Shown here in pieces: positions 20,361 through 32,810 of a stretch of 64,000 nt of DNA. Position 1 is the first letter of the stretch, and every line of letters begins with the position of its first letter. The position numbers were made by a program, and so were the translations under genes. Source of the DNA: Sepioteuthis lessoniana. Lineage: Eukaryota; Mollusca; Cephalopoda; Myopsida; Loliginidae. The stretch spans positions 108,775,512 to 108,839,511 of the forward strand of contig OY757907.1 of NCBI GenBank assembly GCA_963585895.1, written 5' to 3'. The notes beneath the pieces are model-generated. The model was not told where the DNA came from and did no database searches. It saw only the letters and a program-made list of their open reading frames with translations.

Positions 20361-22183
20361 AAGTCTCAGACCAACTTACTGAGATTAGCATGGCTCAGTT
20401 TCTGATTGGTTAGAAAATATTTTTTATTTTTTTGTTCTCTTTCATTTATCCTGGAAGTGGGTATGTAGAGCCTGTTGAATTTCACTCTATCTTTGTCTGT
20501 CAAAGTGAACATTTCTTTTTAGGTCATTGAAAGGAGTAACAACAGGTTGACCATAGTGATACATCCCTATTTTCTGAATTATTACCTGTGATAGCAGAAT
20601 CAATAGCTCTCTAAGAATTTTTCAAGAACCTTTTTCTTTCAGCTTTATAGTTACTAGGTCACATTAAAGATTTACCCTTTCCTGATCTCTCTCACACACA
20701 CATACATGTGTACACTGTTCAGTCAAGTCCTTCATGAGTTGCTCCTGTATCCTCCTGTTTGGTTGACTATCTTTATTCAAATAGAGACCTGCCTTGACTA
20801 ATTAAACAATCCTTGGAAAGGGCTGTGCCAGCTCCTATAGTGGCAACCTGCCCATAATGGTTGACAGTGCTTCATCAAAAGACTCAAATCAATAACATAT
20901 GCACTTATCATTTCTTATGTGTAAAATCAATAATACTAAACATAGCATTGATTGATTAGAAATATTAGGTATGATTAAGGCTACTGTTATACGAATGGTT
21001 CTTCTAGATCTGTTGTGAAACTGTTGGTATTAATAATCAAGTTTCTCCAGGCTAAACAGCACATAATTCTTACCAAAATATTATTCTTTATTATCCTTTC
21101 TTATATGCAGTGTTATGCTGTCATAGAATTAATGACTTAAGAGCCTTGGAATAAAAAGAAACTTGCTGCCTTAACCCTCAGAATTACTGTCTTAATTTGT
21201 TCCTTCCCAAAGTAGATTAACACGATTCCTGTTTAATAAATTAACCTTAATTTCTACCTGTAATAACAGAATTGGCAAACTTAGTCAAATATTGTTCTGT
21301 GATTCAGACTTTTGCATAGGACAGTATTGATCGATTTATACAAATCTTAGTTTCTTCACTGCAACTCAAAATTCAGTTGCAGATAATTATGCCAGAATAA
21401 CCTGAAAAAACATTATTTGTTTTTTACCAAAAATAGCTTGACTTGCAGGCAGTTCACTTGCTTATGTTTAGAATTAAATCACAGTTGTTATATTAATACA
21501 TGGTTTCTAAGAATGCCAATTTTACAAACTGAACAATGCCAGTTTAACTTGGTTTTAAAAAATCCAATTGAAGAGCATTTTTATATATCTTCTGTTGTCA
21601 TTGCTAAGATTCATAATTTATACTTTTTTTATCTGTTATTCATGTTATCAGAAGCAGCCAGCTTATCTAAATATAGTTTTACAGTATTAATTTAAGTGTC
21701 AGAGAATATAGAACAGTTCACCTTAGTATCCCAAAGGCATAAAATCTTTTTCAAGGCTCAAATATCTTTTTCTTTCTAAGTTTGAACCAACAAAGTATAA
21801 ATACTTATTAGGTTTTAAAGCTGAGCCACAGAATTTTGTAGCTTAAGCAGCAGCAAGCTTGTCCACAAGTAAGTCCATGGATTATGTCTGAATATATAAA
21901 CCAATTCAGTTTGTTTGAGCAAAAGCAAAGAATACTATTCAAAAATTCAAAAGTTGATGTAGACATATTTGTCACAATATGGCTGGATATGACTGCAAAC
22001 TCATGACTGAATTATATTTATATGAAATAGTTTGGTTCATTCCAAAGGTAGTAAATCTATATTTTAGTTTTTACTATATTTGAAAATGAAAAAAAGATAT
22101 AAATAGTTGAGGTAGTCAAAAGTTTATACATATTTATAAAACTTTAGTTTAGTTGGATGAAAGTCTATAACTGAATCCATTAC
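20361..22183. other. No gene recognised
   Basis: Moderately AT-rich unassigned sequence. A 92-residue frame at 21,417 has no domain I recognise. A block near 21,640-21,720 (CTAAATATAGTTTTACAG, ATTAATTTAAGTGTCAGAG) has a relative near 29,430. Confidence 0.4.
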
Positions 22184-22191
22184 TGTGTGTT

Positions 22192-22258
<67 letters not shown>
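22184..22258. repeat. (TG)n(TA)n microsatellite
   Basis: About 8 TG units followed by about 28 TA units. Confidence 0.95.
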
Positions 22259-22262
<4 letters not shown>

Positions 22263-24349
22263 CTGTTTGCTATATTTATAAGTAAAGAATACTCTATATC
22301 AGTGATAGAGCTTATATAAATCTATGTTAGGATTGTTGAGACACAGCCACTGGTACTTGGTAACTGTTAGTTTATGAATCATGATTAAATTTGACTGATA
22401 GTGTAACACTTGTCATTGAAATACTCTTCATGTTAAGTTTGTGAATCACACCTAGATACTCCAGTTAAAAACTGAAAAAGTCACACTTAGATCCGAGTCT
22501 GTTAAGTCTATTTGAATAATTGTTGTGATTTCAGTATTTAGAGAAATTATACTTTCCTCTGTTCTGTGATAATTCTCTCAAAATTTTATACTCTGACTAA
22601 TTTCCTGATGTTGGTTGTTACTCAGGCCCTTTTCAGGTGACTGTGATGAATGGTAATCCAATCGTTATTCCTTTGTCAATGCTTAGCAAATCTCTTGTGT
22701 CAGTTAATTCTTCTGCTGTACCAGAGTATATGACTGATCCAGGGATTGAACTCACAAGCACAAGATAAGTAGATCCACTTTAACCAACTGTTTTATCTAC
22801 TGTGACATTGTCCAATAAGACATGTCAATGATGCATTTATTTTTATACTTAGCCAACAAGAGATTATAATACCATGTTTGAAAATGTAGATAAGTCCAAA
22901 TCTTTTCTATTGAAATGGTTTCATAGTTGTTCCACATCATTGTATTTGGATTTGCTCCATAAAGGGCACCTTACATGATTTAATTCTTAGCAAGTGAAAT
23001 TAGTTGATCATTGTTAGTTTTATTCTCACTGAGTACCCCAAATTTTTGTCTGTGTACGACAACTAAGCTAAGTTACTACTTACAGTTAAAAAAAACACTG
23101 TTGAGCAATGAAATAACTTACAATCTTAGAAAGTAAGTTATTCTATTTCTATTTTGAATTAGTTGTCTGAATTTCTGAGATGAAGCTTGATGATTTTTAT
23201 CATTAAGGGTTTTTGGACTATTCTATTTTGTAGTTCAATGTTCTCTTTGTCTGTATCTTCCTAGTTGCCTGACTATATATCTTTGCCATTCCTTCATGAG
23301 CACATTACATATAACCACTGTTCAATATCACTACATTAACAAGCCATTTTTTGTCATATTTGTAGAATTTAACTAATTACAAATTTTAACTATTGATTCA
23401 ATTGCTTGAGATGGTAACTGTAATAAGTTTAACACAAGATTCTTGTCAGATGTTAGCTGCCAGAGAGACTTCTAGAATATTTTTATTGACAAATAACAAT
23501 GGTAAAACAAGTACTTTAGTTTTCCTTACACAGTGTTGGAACTGGTATTTCCGATATCTTGAAGCTCAAGAACCAAATTACAACTATAACTACATTTTTT
23601 CACAACTCATGTTGTCTATGATAAGGAAACAGTGGTTAAAAGAAAATGTTAGTTTGGAATTTATAAAATTAACAACCAAGAATGCTATGTATAAAAACAG
23701 AAATCAACAAAAGATGTAATTAACAGTACTAAAGTTAACAATAAAAACAAAGATAGAAGTGAAAGATTTTGAGAAAAATAAAGGAGGAGTTTTAAAAATT
23801 TGATTTAAATTTAGCAGCCATTGTTGCTTTGGTGTAAACCTCTTGTTGTCACTTTACATCACATCAAATAACAAATGTTCTTTAAACAGAGCAGGCTCTA
23901 GGAAATCCAGAGTCCAATTAGAAAATTGTTTATGGGGCCCTGTACCCAATCAAATCATTTCAAAGTCAATGGTTTTTGTAATATATTTTCTATAGGATAT
24001 ATCACCAAATTATTCAGTCTCTCTTGTAAAATAGTTGACTGGAGGTATGTTTTAATCAGTTTTAATGTTGAAAAACTTCTTTCGCATGTGCACAAGGCCC
24101 AATTTGAACAAATCTAATTGACTTATTAATGGTCCTGTCTTCAGAACAAATTATTTAAAACATTACAATCTTCTTTTGGTGTTCACACTTTTGTTTTTGT
24201 TTTTTTAATGTATAATTTTTCTTCTTTAATTAGGTCCTTGACAAAAAATAATTTTGAAAGTAAAATTTCCAAAGGCAATGCTAGTTGCTGTTATTGTTAT
24301 TTACAAAATATAGTGTCTGCAACAATTAAAAATGGCCTTCTTTGTTCAT
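22259..24349. other. No gene; one tRNA-like scrap
   Basis: Mostly unassigned. On the minus strand about 22,725-22,805 has a box-A-like AGTAGATAAAACAGTTGG and a box-B-like GAGTTCAATCCCTGG, suggesting an old tRNA-derived repeat rather than a tRNA gene. The longest frame, 108 residues at 23,393, shows no known motif. A small hairpin (ATAACTTAC / GTAAGTTAT) lies near 23,112-23,144. Confidence 0.4.
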
Positions 24350-24813
24350 GATTGGTTTGGTTTGGTTTTATGGCATATCAACTATTGTATGTTATTTAAT
24401 GCCAAATCTGGTTTATACATATATATTTACTATATATGATTTTTAAACATAAGTCAACAAAGTTAAATAATTCCAAGTATGTATCACTAATAATTCAATT
24501 AAACATCAGTAATTTGTTTACACACAATAAATGATCAGTTTTATATCAAGCAATTCAATTTGGCATAAGTCATTTGTTTGCCCTCGGTTTAACAGTTTTA
24601 TTTGAGCCATAGATTGGCCCCTATCAGGTGCTACCACTGTAGACCTGGGAGTGATTGCAATGAAGGCGTACTCCGCATTCTGCAAAGTTCCAGTATTACT
24701 GGAGCCTCACCATCAGATTATTTTGTGTCATATCTCGGACACTCATTATTGAGGGGGTTTAATTCTCTACAGAGATGCAGTTGGTGTAGTCACAGCCAGT
24801 TGAGCTGCTTTTT
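24350..24813 (-). mobile_element. SINE-B, near full length
   Basis: On the plus strand it runs from the reversed tail (TTGGTTTGGTTTGGTTTTAT, GGCATATCAACTATTG) through internal repeats (CAATTTGGCATAAGTC type) to the reversed head (GATCGGCCCC-like TAGATTGGCCCC, GACCTGGGAGTGATTGCAA, CAGTATTACTGGAGCCTCAC) ending near CAGCCAGTTGAGC. The last head bases are altered. A 96-residue forward frame is SINE read-through. Confidence 0.75.
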
Positions 24814-25139
24814 TCTAGAGGTAAGAACCCTAATGGTAATAATAATAATTATTATTATCTCTTACTGTGATATAGTGTTTTATCTTATTTAAAAATGTTT
24901 TTGGTTTGAGAAGTTGGTGCATTTAACCTGACTTCTCTATCTCAAAATAGGCACAGTTTTTTAATTTAACTGTGTTTTTCTTTTATTTTCAGTCTGCACA
25001 ATTTCTTCATTGTCAAAAATTAATGGTTCAAGTGAACTGCGATAATAAATCAATTAAAACATTACAATGAAAGAAAAATACTTTTAAAAATCAATCATAA
25101 TTAAAACATTATACGTCTTTGAAGTCTGTAAGCTGTTCA
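24814..25139. other. No gene recognised
   Basis: AT-rich with an (AAT)n/(ATT)n run near 24,838-24,860. Nothing else is identified. Confidence 0.45.
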
Positions 25140-26930
25140 TATGAAGGTTTACATGGATAATATGATGATGCTAACAACATCGGTTCTTTGCACAAGATGG
25201 CTTTTTGGAAAACTTCCGAATGAATATGAAACCATCCAAATCAAGAAGAATCTGTTGGTTGTGTAGAATCACAATAACACTTACTGGCCAATGTGTCCCA
25301 ACTAGCATCCAGTTGGTAGACCAAAACAAAACAGGCTGTAACTCAATACAGACTCTGTGGCTACTCTTCAGTTGAAGCTGATATTTATACACAGACATAT
25401 CCACTCAAAAACCAACAGCCATTAGCAACATAGAGAATTGGCTGACTCACATGCATATAATAGAATGTCCCAATGTGCCATAAAATAGTTGTCCTCCTTC
25501 TGGAGTTCAGTTCTAGGTTCAGCTCAGCTTGTTACACTCTGACAATCTACCAAACTCCACAGAGACAAAAAGAAAAAACAAAGTTTCTTCACTAATGAAG
25601 ACCTTATCTCATCAGTGACAGAAAAAGTTACTAAAAATTCTGAGGAGATGGTATGGCTCAAAATCAAGACATTAGGTAGCAGACATTATCAGAAATTATT
25701 AATGGGGGCTTTCAGGTCAGCTGAAAATCTGCTGTCTGCCATTAGGCTTATTATTCCACTTAATCTGGGCACTATGTAAGACATCACTCCCACAAGCATA
25801 GAAAAAATGAAGAAGACTATCAGCTCTTATGTGAGATTTTTTTATGCTTACACAGTATGACCCTGTATGGCCTGCTGCTGCTTTGATTGTCACTGTTTAA
25901 CCTAAAAAAAAAATTCAAATATGCCCAAGTGGAATTCAAGATGACACTGTGACAGAATCAAAGAGCACAGCAATCTGGGCAGCAATGCCAACCCTTGTAA
26001 CAGGAAAGAAGTGGACTGCTAAGAAGGTGATATAGCTGGTCATATCTTCTTTTGGCCACTGGGATGTCATAGGTCAGGTTTAGCGTGGAAGGAATTGCAT
26101 TGGCATGAGGGACAAATGACCTTCCTGGCACAAATCATCCTCATCTGAATGGTGAAAATTGATCACTGACAAGAGTAATTGATGAGGTATGCCAGAGGCA
26201 TGACTTAGCACAAGCAGGGCTCATGGATGAGATTGAAAAACAAAAGATCTGCTGGAAAAACTTGTAGGAAATGGAGGCCAGAAGAATAAACATCCTCACC
26301 TGCTCTACTTATGATGTCCTTCATACTTCAATCACTGGTTGGGAAAGGATCTGTCATGATCTCTGGGTGCAAAATAAGATTTTCTCAAGGGCAATACATG
26401 TGTAGATACAGCCAAGCACTAAGCTCTTTAACTACAGCCCTGGATATCAAGAGAATGGCTGCCAATGTTTGTTGCATAAGGCGGCAGGTATAGCAAAATA
26501 TCCAATTGCTTTTGTAGGCAAAGGGCAAACAAACCAAAAAATTTCATTTTATCACCAATTTTGGATTCTAGAAATTGCTTGAAATTGACAGTTGTTGGTA
26601 GATGTGGACTATCAGCTTACAATACCATCAGTTAGCCATTATCAACTTGAGGCTGGATCTGCTCATGTAGTCCTGGTTTCGTTGGAGGATATACTTAATT
26701 GAGTTAACAGTCCCTTTAGAGCATTCTATACATGAAACTTCCAAAAAGGGGAAGGTCAGATATGGGAAATTTGCAGCAGAAGTTGAAAAGCAAGATTGGA
26801 AGAGGAAAATTTCTCCAGTGGAGACCAAATAACGAGTCTTTGTGGTGACATCAAAAGATATAGGGATCACTGGACTGGCTTTTTATCAGAAAATCAAGGA
26901 ACTATCAAGAACAACTTAATATAGTAACTG
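25140..26930 (+). pseudogene. Decayed retroelement, RT C-term and nuclease
   Basis: This block is richer in G+C than its neighbours and carries protein-like relics on the plus strand in shifting frames. Near 25,960-26,100 a segment reads PTLVTGKKWTAKK followed by DVIGQV. Near 26,355-26,490 there is a KIRFSQGQYMCRYSQAL segment. Near 26,575-26,920 is the clearest part: a LLVDVDYQLTIPS-like stretch, an R-x-D-LL motif, then YLIELTVPLEHSIHETSKK and a GW-like and VVTSKDIG region. From recall this order matches the C-terminal region of an invertebrate retroelement ORF family ending in a PD-(D/E)xK-like ELTVP domain. Stops and frameshifts are many, and the usual Pro of RPD appears replaced. Frames at 25,171 (minus), 26,311 and 26,628 (minus) are pieces or shadows. 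Confidence 0.5.
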
Positions 26931-27534
26931 TTCATTCTGCTTAATTATAACATACTCTATTTTACCTTATGAATAGATAAAAGAAAAAAATGGGAAGAAA
27001 GAAGGGGAAAAATGATTTTTGTTTTTTTTTACACTTTATCAGAAAGAAATGTACATATGTAAATTAAACGAAAAGGTATAAAAGAGTAATCTCTCCTTTT
27101 AACTATTTGCGGTCATTCTGAGATCATTAATTATTCTGAAATATATCATGGTAGTAGCATGTGTTAATCATATTGATACAGTGATAATAATATACCAAGA
27201 CTTAAATTTTGGATAGAAAAAATATTTTTATTGAAGAGAAAAAAGCATTCCACTTTTCCCTATTTCCAAGTCAGATGCTTATGTGTACAGTCTTCTGTAG
27301 TGAAAATGATTGAGATACCTTAAACTAAAAATTATCTTGACATTTTTATTAACACGATTGGCCTACTGATGAGCCATGCCTTATAGGACCCACTTTTTAG
27401 AAAATGTTAGCCTTGCCAGGTTTTGTGGTATCTACATGGAGAATAATATGAAATCTAGACTGACTGTAAGCAAAGTATTTCTAATGTTGCCCAAATCGAG
27501 AATTTTGGTAAACAGAATGTAAACCTTGGTTTAT
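26931..27534. other. No gene recognised
   Basis: AT-rich unassigned sequence. Confidence 0.45.
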
Positions 27535-27650
27535 TTCTTTAATGGTATATCAACCTTGATGGGTTATTTACAACTTAAACCAACCTTATAGAAGAACAGT
27601 TGTGGTACCATTTAACCTATAACTGGGAGTATAAGGAGATTCATACCTCA
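27535..27650 (-). mobile_element. SINE-A, 3' fragment
   Basis: Reversed tail TTAATGGTATATCAACCTTG, ATGGGTTATTTACAAC, then AGAAGAACAGTTGTGGTACC and TAACTGGGAGTATAAGGAG match the SINE-A 3' half and the start of its centre. Confidence 0.65.
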
Positions 27651-27704
27651 ATATGTAAATTTTTTTAATTAGGTTTTATTCTGTTTTAGTTTTTATCTAT
27701 TTTA

Positions 27705-27751
<47 letters not shown>
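27705..27751. repeat. (TG)n(TA)n microsatellite
   Basis: Short TG run followed by about 19 TA units. Confidence 0.92.
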
Positions 27752-27754
<3 letters not shown>

Positions 27755-28032
27755 TACACACACTGAAGAAGAAATAACTATAAACAAAATCTGAAACCAT
27801 TCTAACACACACAGACACACACAATTACTGTGGGCAAAATGACAAAAACATATCAAATATCAAAGACCAATAGTGGGAGAACAGACTAAGGTTGAAACCC
27901 ACAACCAACTGAAAACCATTCAAACTCCAAACACAAGTGAGTTTAAGTCTCATAGAGTACCCCATTCCCAAGGCCTTGTGCCATATATGTTCTCTGACAA
28001 AAGCAATAAGCTGGAAACATACACCTATGTAA

Positions 28033-28568
28033 GTTGGTTGGTTGTTCCGACATATCAACGTTTGTAGGTTATTTAATGCCAAATCCATTTTTATACAAAT
28101 AATCAATTCTATTTCAAACAACTCAGTTTAGCATACAAAAACACTTCTATTTCAAACAATTCAGTTTAGCATAAGAACACACTTTAATTGTCAAAACATT
28201 TTTATTTCAAGTTATTCAGTTCAGTCAAAGAGTTCTATTTCAAACAATTCAATTTAGTATAAGTATAATTTTTATTCACACACAGTTAAATGTCAAAACA
28301 GTTCTATTTCAAGTAAATGTTTTGCCTAAATACAGAGTTTAGTTGTATTTGACCCATAGATAGGAGCCTAACAGGTACAACTACTCTGCGCCAGTCTGGA
28401 CCTGGGATTAATGGCAATGAAAGGGTACTCCACATTCCCCAAAGCTCCCGCATTACTGGAACCTCACTGTCAGATTGCTTAGTGTCATATACAGGACACT
28501 CATTGGAGTAGTCTTACCCATCTGCAAAGATGTTGTCAGTGTATTCTACAACCCCAAATGACTGGGCA
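28033..28568 (-). mobile_element. SINE-B, full length
   Basis: It runs from the tail (GTTGGTTGGTTGTTC, CATATCAACGTTTGTAGG, TTATTTAATGCCAAATCC in plus spelling) through about five internal repeats with CAATTCAGTTTAGCATAAG, to the complete head ending at CCCCAAATGACTGGGCAA. The length of about 536 bp reflects a longer array than the 374-bp copy at 12,293. Frames at 27,825 and 27,873 overlap its edge and are not genes. Confidence 0.8.
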
Positions 28569-30172
28569 AGTGTATGTAAGAATGAAATAAATAAATAAAT
28601 CTTAAAAAATACAAATCTTTTCGTGGAACTATTCATTTAAAAATATGTATGTATTACACATAGATTAAATTGTATATATATATATATTTCTCATAGGTTA
28701 AGATAATACTATTTTCTTAGGATCATTTCTTCTGTTATTGTTCTTTTTCATAACCCAATGAGAAAATTTGTAGGAATGGAGTATATCAAGAGAACTATTG
28801 GTGATTTATATTTGAATTTACAGTTTTACTCTTGAAATCTCAAGTCTAATTTCATGGTGAGTTCCTTCAAAGCCCCAACCCTTCACACAAAAGCATTGTA
28901 AAATCTCTGGTTTAAAACAAGCTTCAATATTTTATATGATACTTTTTGTATTGATATACTGTGACTCTTTGATTTAATTAAATGTATATAATATTTTATT
29001 TTTCAGCATCAAGAAGAACTATATTGTTTATTAATACTAACTCTTTTCCCATGAAACATACACTGCTGATTTTGAAACCCCAAGAATATCTTTAAAAAAA
29101 AACAAAACAGAAGTACTCTTTTGTCTATGTGGAATAAATTTCTTTTGATTTGGAAATAATGACCATTTCCATTAAAGAAAAAGTGAGTATTAGACAAAAG
29201 TAAATGATAAGCAAATTAATGGAAAGCAGTGAATGGATGATAAAAGAAAAATATATTTTCTTAATCATATAATAATGAATAGAACCTACTTCACTCCACA
29301 ACATTACTGTTAAGGGTTTATAACAAGAAGTCATTGATTGAGAAAATGTTTGTCTCTACCAGATGAGCTATGACACTTACCCTTAGCAATAGAAGCAGCA
29401 GCAGCAATGCAAATGGCAGACACTTATCCAAATATAGTTCTGCACATTAATTTAGGTATTTGAAAATACAAATACAAAGCAGTTTGGTTCTGCTTGATTT
29501 CTTTTCGTAGAAAGCCGCCTATTTCTTGCAGATCCTATCTCAATTCTGTAATCTAATGAGGAAGCTTGGAATAGCAACAATGTAAAATTGAATTTTTGTC
29601 AACGCTGGATATGGATAATGTTGGCATGTATTTGCTCAGAACGGAGAAAGATAGAAAGAGATAACAAAAGTTGGGCTGCTTTAAAACCAAAGAAGAAAAT
29701 TGGAAGTGCAGTAACTCTTTCTGAAGACTATATTTTATTTTTATTTATTTATATTTAGAGGTGGGGGGGTTGTTTTTATTATGTGAATACCGAATAATTT
29801 TTTTGTGTTTGCTGGGAAGAATGATCAGTCAGACCTCTGGGAATGAAGGAGAAGTCATCATAGCTTTTTTGTTTTGGCTTTTGTTTTTTTTTTTTTGTTT
29901 TTTTTTAAGCACTGAATGAAAAACTTCCATGGCAATGACTCTTTGAGAATAACGGTGCTATTTAGGAAAGAAACAAAAGGAATAAGATAGATGAGTTTTC
30001 TCAACTTTTATCAGAGCCAAAAAAAAATCTTGGAAAGACCATTTCATTTTTGTTTATCATGATTTCTAATCATCGAATGTGACCCATGATAAAATTATCT
30101 TCTCCGGTTTTGAACACCACGCAGTACAAAATCAAGAATGGACCAAAAGAGTTTTACTGCTTTCATTTTAAA
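28569..30172. other. No gene; dispersed repeat pieces
   Basis: Unassigned. About 29,140-29,260 (TTCTTTTGATTTGGAAATAA, TTTCCATTAAAG, GGAAAGCAG) has a relative at about 31,410-31,540, and about 29,400-29,480 has one at about 21,640-21,720. A run of seven G (29,763) and long T runs (29,885-29,907) occur. Confidence 0.4.
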
Positions 30173-30427
30173 TAAAGTAAAGTAGTGACCTTTAGTTGAG
30201 GGTGAACTCAAGTCTCCCTTTTCTATAGCTACTACACAGAGGTGTTGGGAAGGGCACTACTCCTTTCTCTAGATTGCTCCACTTTACCCTTGATCCTTAC
30301 CTTATAATGCTGAGTGTTAAGCAAGGTAACACCAAGTCCCATTTTTTGAGTCTTTGGTATGACTCAACCTGGAATTGAACCTCGGTCTCCTGGACCATTA
30401 GCGAACACTTTACTCATTTTGAGTCAC
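30173..30427 (-). mobile_element. SINE-E, full length
   Basis: Plus-strand spelling begins AAAGTAAAGTAGTGACC and runs through CTACACAGAGGTGTTGGGAA and TTATAATGCTGAGTGTTAAG to the reversed B box GGAATTGAACCTCGG and head TTAGCGAACACTTTACTC. Moderate divergence. Confidence 0.8.
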
Positions 30428-32220
30428 TATTTTACATAAGAAGCTGAATTAAAATAAATCTTTTAATATCTCCATTTGTCTTGTGTTTGTATGAGAAAAT
30501 ATGGGTTTTAAAAACTCTGCTTCATATTTACTCAACTCCTTCATTACAAGAAGAATGACAGTAAGACTGAAAAATAAATAATAATTTCTTGAGACAATAT
30601 TCAAAATGAACCTGAGATGTATAGAATTATTGTATTGATAAAAGAAAGAAAGGAAGAAAATGGAAGGTGAGATCTCTGATGTTTTTTTTTTATAATCTTT
30701 AAGGAAAGAAAAAATTAAAGTGAAAAAGAAAGAATGGAACGTGAGATCTGATGTTTTTTTGCAATCTTTAAGGAAAGAAAAAATTAAAGAGAAAAAAAAA
30801 AGAGAGAATGAATCAAGTGATTTGTGGCTTGCTACATCGAAAGAGAAAGGAAAAGAAAGCAGGCTGATGTCATATTGGAATGGTTTCTTCAGTTTTTGAG
30901 TTCATATGCTTGGCTCTGCATATTTTGAATCTACATTGACCGCAACAAGGAAGAGAAAGTGAAAGGGTTTCCATTTATTAACAACTCTGATTTTTCAGAT
31001 AATTCTAAGTTTGCTACATGAAAGTTGGGTTTTTTATGTTCATTTATATTTATTCTTTTTAGATTCTGAAATCTTTTTAATTTGGATTATAAAAAAGATA
31101 TTTTATATAAAATTCAACTGTCATTATTGACGGGTGCATTCTAGTACTACTAATAAAAAAGACGGAGAGAGCACCTCTAAAAATGTACAGGATATTTGTA
31201 AACATATACAAGGTATTCATTTTTTTTTAAATCCCATTTATAGCTTTTCTCTCTCAATAGAATCATTCCTGTATTGTAAAGTAATGAATAACTTTAGAGG
31301 CAAAATGTTTTAAGAAATGGTAGTTTAAGTATATCCAGGTAGATACATGGAAGAATTGATCTTTTTTTTTTTTTTTAATATAAAATTGGTAATCATTATT
31401 GGAGTCTTTCTTTTGATTTGAAAATAATTAGTACTTCCATTGAAAAATCAAGCAACAAAAATGAGGTAATTGTATAACAAAAGCTATGAATAAATCAAGC
31501 GGAAAGCAGATAATGTTAAGATAAAAGGAAAGTGAACCTGGGGTATTAGAAGTATTTACGACAGAAGAAAATCATTAAAACCTAATATTCTTCCAAGTCA
31601 CAGAGGAGGGAGAGGCCAACTTTATTATTTTATACACTTTATTTCTGAAGAACTCTTTCTAAAGACATAATAATTATCTAATTTTATATGACAGTCTTTG
31701 GGTTTCAAAATTTTTATATATTTTACCAGGTTTTTCTTCTTTTTTTTTTTTTTTCTTCTTTCTCTTTCTGTTTTTATCAGTTCTTCCTTTTTTTTCCTGT
31801 TCAAAGTGAAAATAAAAATTTTTTAAAAATTTGGAGGTAAAAATTTGCAGCTCCTTATAAAGTCCATTGAAAACTGGTGTGCAAGTACAAGTAGCAAATT
31901 GATAGTTTTTGCTTATGAAAACATTTTCTATCTTCCTATGTGGAAGTTTGAATGTCTTGCGGGTAAGAATTGGGTGATGTCACTGTTCTTCATCTGTTGA
32001 GAACCCTATATTTTGAAACTTTCATGCAGAGGAAACATGCCCTGAGCCACTTTGAGTATCAAGTAATGGTTGCCTTGTGTTGTATTGCTGTGTTCCTTTT
32101 TGAACCAAGGATTCCAAGTTGGAAAAGAGGATTAGACACACACACACACATAAATATTGATTTTGAGCTATATTCCATTTTTCTTGTAAAAAAAGAAGTG
32201 AAAAGAAATGGACAAAAAAT

Positions 32221-32223
<3 letters not shown>
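30428..32223. other. No gene; local 85-bp duplication
   Basis: Mostly unassigned. About 30,640-30,800 holds two copies of a unit with GTGAGATCTGATGTTTTTTT, AATCTTTAAGGAAAGAAAAA and ATTAAAG (period about 77-85 bp). A T run of 14 lies near 31,360. Confidence 0.5.

Positions 32224-32262
<39 letters not shown>
32224..32262. repeat. (TA)n microsatellite
   Basis: About 19 TA units. Four overlapping Ile-Tyr frames on both strands derive from it. Confidence 0.95.
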
Positions 32263-32263
<1 letters not shown>

Positions 32264-32288
32264 CAACACAGCAAGACAACAAAAAATG

Positions 32289-32333
32289 TTTTTGAGGAAT
32301 TGTATATATAGTATATATACAATTCCTCAAAAA
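32289..32333. repeat. 45-bp perfect palindrome
   Basis: The 22-bp arms (TTTTTGAGGAATTGTATATA plus TA, and its complement) are exact inverted copies around a single G at 32,311. It sits just after the (TA)n tract. Confidence 0.92.
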
Positions 32334-32409
32334 TGTTTTTTTTTTTTAATATATTTCAGACAAGCATTTTATGAGTTATATATAATGTGTGTATGCCTGT
32401 CTATCTGGG

Positions 32410-32810
32410 CATTTTTTTAGTGTAATGGTTAATGAGCCAGATTAGCGGACCATTACTCATGAATTTGATCCACCCTGGGTGCCCCATCCTTCTACTCTCA
32501 TCCCTAAGCTATGTTCACTAAATTACTATTACTTAAATGTTCATTGTGCTTGAATTTATATATATATATATATATATTAGCTGTACCCACAGAACATGTG
32601 CATAATAAAATTGATATGTGAGTGCATATCTGAGTAATTGTCAGTGACCTAGATTAACAAACCATTACACATGATCCTCCCTGGGTGCCCCATACTTCTG
32701 GTCATAACCCTACATTAAGCTTAATAAATTACTATCTCTAAAATTTTCATGTTTTATAAATATATTTATAAAAGTTGTACCCATTGAATCTACGCATCAT
32801 AATCGTACAA
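32410..32810 (+). repeat. Duplicated tRNA-like unit, ~200 bp
   Basis: Two diverged direct copies at about 32,410-32,618 and 32,619-32,810 share a box-A-like TAGTGTAATGGTTAATGAGC, a segment around GACCATTAC, a box-B-like GAATTTGATCCACC (decayed in copy 2), CCTGGGTGCCCCAT, a TAAATTACTAT block, a TA-rich stretch and GTACCCA. The heads resemble tRNA promoters, so this may be a further SINE family in tandem. Confidence 0.62.

Noticed and set aside
23393-23719. 108-residue forward frame
   Set aside because: No motif, homologous family or codon pattern was recognisable, and flanking sequence shows no splice or promoter context that would support a gene.
32022-32420. Overlapping frames of 70-102 residues with Ile-Tyr repeats
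   Set aside because: All are driven by the (TA)n tract and the adjacent palindrome and occur on both strands.
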